Part shown: piece after piece, positions 7,081 to 9,879 of the stretch
How positions within the stretch are numbered: the first letter of the stretch is position 1
Layout: each line of letters opens with the position of its first letter
Assembly (NCBI GenBank): GCA_024697885.1
Contig: JAILSA010000267.1
Coordinates: forward strand, 1 to 9,879
Source of the DNA: Eubacterium sp.
GTDB taxonomy: Bacteria; Bacillota; Clostridia; Lachnospirales; Lachnospiraceae
Length of the DNA: 9,879 nt
Direction of reading: 5' to 3'
Program-made: the position numbers and the translations under genes
The notes under the pieces: generated by a model
What the model saw: only the letters and a program-made list of their open reading frames with translations
Told to the model about the DNA's origin: nothing
Database searches by the model: none

Positions 7081-8546
7081 CTATTAGTTTCTTGGAATTC
7101 TCGAAAATCCCCCTGGGGTCTCTGGCCAAAGCCGCCTCCCTGTCTGCCAGGATGACCTCCACCCATGCCCATGGTATTGGAGGACTCATCTGCCACAGAG
7201 ATGGAATCCTGGGTGATGGTCTCTTCCTGGTCACCCACCTTGACAGTGTAGCTCGCCCCCTCTTTTAGGTCAGGGCTGGAAAATACAATGTTATTTCCTG
7301 TCTTACCCAGCTCATGGCTGTAAATTTCCTTACCGTCTCCGTCCGTAATAGTCACAGTATCCCCTGACTGGTAGTTTTCAGAAAGGGCCACCTGGAAGGA
7401 GTACTGCTTGGAGGTATCATCAAAGGTCTCTGCCATACCAGAGGCTCCTGCCGCCAAAACAGTTCCCCCCGTTATGGCAATCTCACCGCCATTTTCGGAG
7501 CCTGAATCCAGGGCGCCATTGCCTCCATTGGTTGGACCATCCACAAAAATCTGGCCTCCGGAAATATTTAAGTTGCCATTGGAGTCAATGCCATCTCCCT
7601 CAGCGTTGATATAAATCTCTCCACCGGAGATATTCAGATTTGGCTCCGGCAGGTCCTCATCTGCATTTTCCTTCTGGTTTTCCTCATCCAAGAGCCTTCC
7701 TGGGCCGCCGCCCATATTGTTCTTGCCTCCAAAGGCATTCATTCCATCGTCGGAAGATGTTATGGATATATTTCCACCGGTAACAGAAATCTGGTTGGAC
7801 TCCAGCCCCTCCTCGGCCTCTGTAATTTTTAATTCTCCTCCAGAAACTGTCAGAGAAGAATCGGCGTGAACAGCATCGTCTCCCGCCTTAATTTCAATAT
7901 TAGCTTCCTGTAATTCCAAGGAATCGTCAGCGTGAATTCCGTCCTCATTGGCCTCAAGTACATAGTCACCGCTAGAAATCAAAATCGACTTCTCAGACTT
8001 AATGGCATGCTTGCGGTAGCCAAGGACCGTCAACTTGCCTTGACCGGAAAGGGCCAGGTCAGAGTAGGCGCTGATGGCCGCACCGGAAACCTCATCAGGC
8101 TCCCCCTCTCCGCCCTGGAGAGTATTTTCTGTGTCCGCCAGAGTCTGAATAGAGGTCAGCTGGGCATCGTCCACATCGATGGCCTTGCCATTAGGATTTT
8201 TAATAGAAACTCCATTCAGGAGCAAAACCACCTGGGCCTCAGAGGCAGCCACCTCTACCTTGCCATCTGTCAGACTTCCCTCCAGGGCATAGGTTCCCGC
8301 CTTGTTAATAATAATCTTGTCTTCCTCAATTGTCACACCGCTGTCATCACAAGTGGATCCACCCTGCTCCAGGTGAATTTTTACGGCAGAATCTAAATCA
8401 GCCTCAGGAACCGAAATTGCAGTTCCTGAAGCTGAATCACTTTCTGAATCTCCCGCATTTTGACGAATGATGTAGACAGCCACAAACAAGAGGGCCGCCA
8501 CAAGAACAACAGCAATAGACAACAAAATATTTTTTGTCTTATTCAT
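7077..8546 (-). CDS. Membrane-anchored beta-helix protein, Cthe_2159-like carbohydrate-binding family
   Basis: Predicted surface protein of 489 residues. A short basic start (MNKTKN) and one hydrophobic segment (8-27) form a signal anchor; there is no lipobox cysteine. Residues about 70-370 are short beta-strand repeats with recurring Gly and acidic turns (EDGIHADDS, DDAVHADSS, DDGMNAFGG, GDGIDSNGN), the pattern of the right-handed beta-helix family first described as Cthe_2159 (DUF4353), reported to bind acidic polysaccharide and calcium. An Asn/Gly- and acid-rich insert (about 272-300) interrupts the helix. A beta-rich region (about 375-450) and a Gly/Arg/Gln-rich tail (458-489) follow. No catalytic residues are recognisable. 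The Shine-Dalgarno region GAGGTGG is 7 nt before the ATG, 17 nt after the DUF4956 stop; it is the last gene of the operon. The ligand is unknown here. Confidence 0.8.
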   Translation of the reverse strand: MNKTKNILLSIAVVLVAALLFVAVYIIRQNAGDSESDSASGTAISVPEADLDSAVKIHLEQGGSTCDDSGVTIEEDKIIINKAGTYALEGSLTDGKVEVAASEAQVVLLLNGVSIKNPNGKAIDVDDAQLTSIQTLADTENTLQGGEGEPDEVSGAAISAYSDLALSGQGKLTVLGYRKHAIKSEKSILISSGDYVLEANEDGIHADDSLELQEANIEIKAGDDAVHADSSLTVSGGELKITEAEEGLESNQISVTGGNISITSSDDGMNAFGGKNNMGGGPGRLLDEENQKENADEDLPEPNLNISGGEIYINAEGDGIDSNGNLNISGGQIFVDGPTNGGNGALDSGSENGGEIAITGGTVLAAGASGMAETFDDTSKQYSFQVALSENYQSGDTVTITDGDGKEIYSHELGKTGNNIVFSSPDLKEGASYTVKVGDQEETITQDSISVADESSNTMGMGGGHPGRQGGGFGQRPQGDFREFQETNS

Positions 8547-8563
8547 GTTCTCCCCACCTCATT

Positions 8564-9247
8564 TTACAAACTTTCTCTAGCCAAAACGTCATCTACAACA
8601 ACATTCAAGTTACCATTTCTCGTTCTGATTTCGTCGATGAAGGCCTTTGGAATATCACTTCCCTTAAAGCGAACAGCATACTGGAGTTCAAAGAGGGTTC
8701 CCATATTGGTAGTTCTCACTCTCTTTAAGCGGTAGCTCCTTGTGTACTCTTTCAAAAGGTCATCGAAGAGACCATTGTAATCAAAGTCCTCTGGAATTGT
8801 AATTTTCAAAAGTTTCTCTGGATTGGACTCTCCACCAAAGTTAATCAATGTCAAAACAATTGTTACCACTGCCACTACAACAAAGAGGGTAATGGCGATT
8901 CCTACATATCCCATACCAATGGCAAGTCCCAGTCCCATAGCTACAAAGAGGGCTGAAATCTCCTTGGCAGTACCAGGAATACTACGGAAACGAACCAGGG
9001 CAAAGGCACCAGCTACAGCGATACCTGTTCCGATATTACCATTTACTAACATAATAACCATACTTACTACCAGTGGGAGCAGGGCGAGAGCAATACCAAA
9101 GCTCTGACTGTGCTCACAGTGGAACATAAATACCAGGGCCATCAAAATTCCCAGCACAATAGCTGTAATAATCAGGGTCAAAAGTGTTGATGCCTCCAGG
9201 GGTGAAGTCAAAATACTGTTCATACTAAAAATTGTTGCAAAATCCAT
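8564..9247 (-). CDS. DUF4956 family membrane protein
   Basis: Integral membrane protein of 227 residues, biochemical role unknown. Hydrophobic segments lie near residues 19-41, 49-68, 72-84 (short), 95-112 and 113-136. The conserved family core is GAFALVRFRSIPGTAKEISAL (80-100), where charged and Pro/Gly residues sit between membrane segments. A soluble C-terminal domain (about 140-227), probably cytosolic, follows. The start ATG lies 2 nt after the VTC stop, with AAAGGA inside the end of the VTC gene, so translation is probably coupled. Families of this type typically neighbour VTC polyphosphate polymerases and CotH-like or Cthe_2159-like proteins, which suggests a membrane partner or channel for the polymerase (inference). 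I see no motif that would settle whether it transports anything. Confidence 0.85.
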   Translation of the reverse strand: MDFATIFSMNSILTSPLEASTLLTLIITAIVLGILMALVFMFHCEHSQSFGIALALLPLVVSMVIMLVNGNIGTGIAVAGAFALVRFRSIPGTAKEISALFVAMGLGLAIGMGYVGIAITLFVVVAVVTIVLTLINFGGESNPEKLLKITIPEDFDYNGLFDDLLKEYTRSYRLKRVRTTNMGTLFELQYAVRFKGSDIPKAFIDEIRTRNGNLNVVVDDVLARESL

Positions 9248-9249
9248 TT

Positions 9250-9879
9250 TTATAAGTTTCCTTTCTTGAAAATTTTATTTAATACAAAGCTCTTGTAGGC
9301 GGTTCCGTATTTGGAAAAAGAACCGGAGTAAATCTTGTTACTGCTCAGGGCCTCCACCAACCAAAGGGGAGCTGCTCCCGGCACCTTAATCTCCATAACG
9401 ATTCTCTCTTCCGGTATGACCGGCTTACCGTAATCTCCTACTCTCAAGTCCAATTCATCCGTCCTCCAACGAACATTTTGGTCGAAGGTCAGTCGAATGT
9501 CCTCTCCATCTTTACCGGCAAAGGCCTTGCGGTCGTAGCCGATGAAAACCTTGGGCTTAGGCTTGTACTGTTGGAAAAACCAACGAATCTCATTTTGAAT
9601 TTGTGCATCCTTCTCCAGGCTAATCTCGCCCTTTAGAAATTCATCGATCTTCAAGTAGGTATCCGCTACCCTTCTCTTGTAAACGACTCCCTTGAATTTC
9701 TTCTTAATCTCTGCGAAGGTCAAATCATTGTCTCCAGGCACCCCATAGCTTCTCACACGGAACTTTTCCTTGTATAGTGGTTTTTCGATAGAGTGGCGAA
9801 TCAACTCATAATTGTCCGTATCGTAATAAATATTGGTTATGGTATACTCGCCGTACTTGTCTGCTTCCATATGTTCTTG
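9250..9879 (-). CDS. VTC-domain polyphosphate polymerase, 5' end outside window
   Basis: The frame is open to the window edge (209 codons visible), and the usual N-terminal segment of roughly 30-40 residues is missing, so the ATG at 9868-9870 is probably internal. The VTC domain is the catalytic part of yeast Vtc4, which polymerises the gamma-phosphate of ATP into polyphosphate inside a basic tunnel with a metal ion. Counting from that Met, tunnel motifs are KEKFRVRSYG (34-43), EIKKKFKGVVYKRR (54-67), YDR (112-114), IRLTFDQNVRWR (125-136), MEIKVPG with a conserved acidic residue (159-165) and FSKYG (185-189). No SPX domain or membrane segment is visible. It is followed 2 nt later by DUF4956 and then the beta-helix gene, one operon. 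The operon promoter is outside the window. Polymerase activity is inferred from family. Confidence 0.85.
   Translation of the reverse strand, partial: QEHMEADKYGEYTITNIYYDTDNYELIRHSIEKPLYKEKFRVRSYGVPGDNDLTFAEIKKKFKGVVYKRRVADTYLKIDEFLKGEISLEKDAQIQNEIRWFFQQYKPKPKVFIGYDRKAFAGKDGEDIRLTFDQNVRWRTDELDLRVGDYGKPVIPEERIVMEIKVPGAAPLWLVEALSSNKIYSGSFSKYGTAYKSFVLNKIFKKGNL

Noticed and set aside
8823..9107. 94-codon plus-strand frame opposite the DUF4956 gene
   Set aside because: It is a shadow of a well-supported membrane protein gene; its Thr/Pro/Ile-rich translation has no recognisable features or ribosome binding site.

Overview
The window looks like a chromosomal segment of an anaerobic, low-to-mid GC Gram-positive bacterium of the Clostridia, most likely a gut or rumen Lachnospiraceae. 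The evidence is a pflB-pflA pair of clostridial type, AGGAGG ribosome binding sites almost everywhere, extended -10 promoters, and a cluster of three families (VTC domain, DUF4956, Cthe_2159-like) that I associate with such Firmicutes. The assignment is inferred from content, not from a marker gene.

Layout. Positions 1-438 (minus) hold the N-terminal third of an O-acetylhomoserine sulfhydrylase (metY type). A perfect 11-bp hairpin at 512-548 separates it from the pyruvate formate-lyase operon, pflB (1333-3600) then pflA (569-1321), both minus. A 252-bp divergent region (3601-3852) carries the pflB promoter, with an inverted repeat over its -10, and a separate promoter plus palindrome for the plus-strand gene. 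That gene (3853-6174) encodes an 8-TM, two-module FtsX/MacB-type ABC permease. Its matching ATPase (6255-6953) lies on the opposite strand and converges on it. Between their ends is a GC-rich hairpin bracketed by two identical 14-bp direct repeats. Further right on the minus strand is a three-gene operon: a VTC-type polyphosphate polymerase (9250 to the window edge, 5' partial), a DUF4956 membrane protein (8564-9247), and a membrane-anchored Cthe_2159-like beta-helix protein (7077-8546).

How the genes work together. PflA installs the glycyl radical on PflB for anaerobic pyruvate cleavage. The permease and ATPase very probably form one transporter although they are separate convergent transcription units. 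Both promoters have an extended -10 (TGCTATA[G/C]T), then exactly 7 nt, then GTTAG-N6-CTAAC, which suggests one repressor controls both; no regulator gene is visible in the window. The ATPase message also has a strong leader hairpin ending in a short U run just before its ribosome binding site, suggesting attenuation or a leaky terminator. The VTC-DUF4956-beta-helix operon is the least understood part: a predicted cytosolic polyphosphate-making domain, a membrane partner and an extracellular beta-helix encoded almost without gaps. I see no tRNA, rRNA, CRISPR array or transposase.
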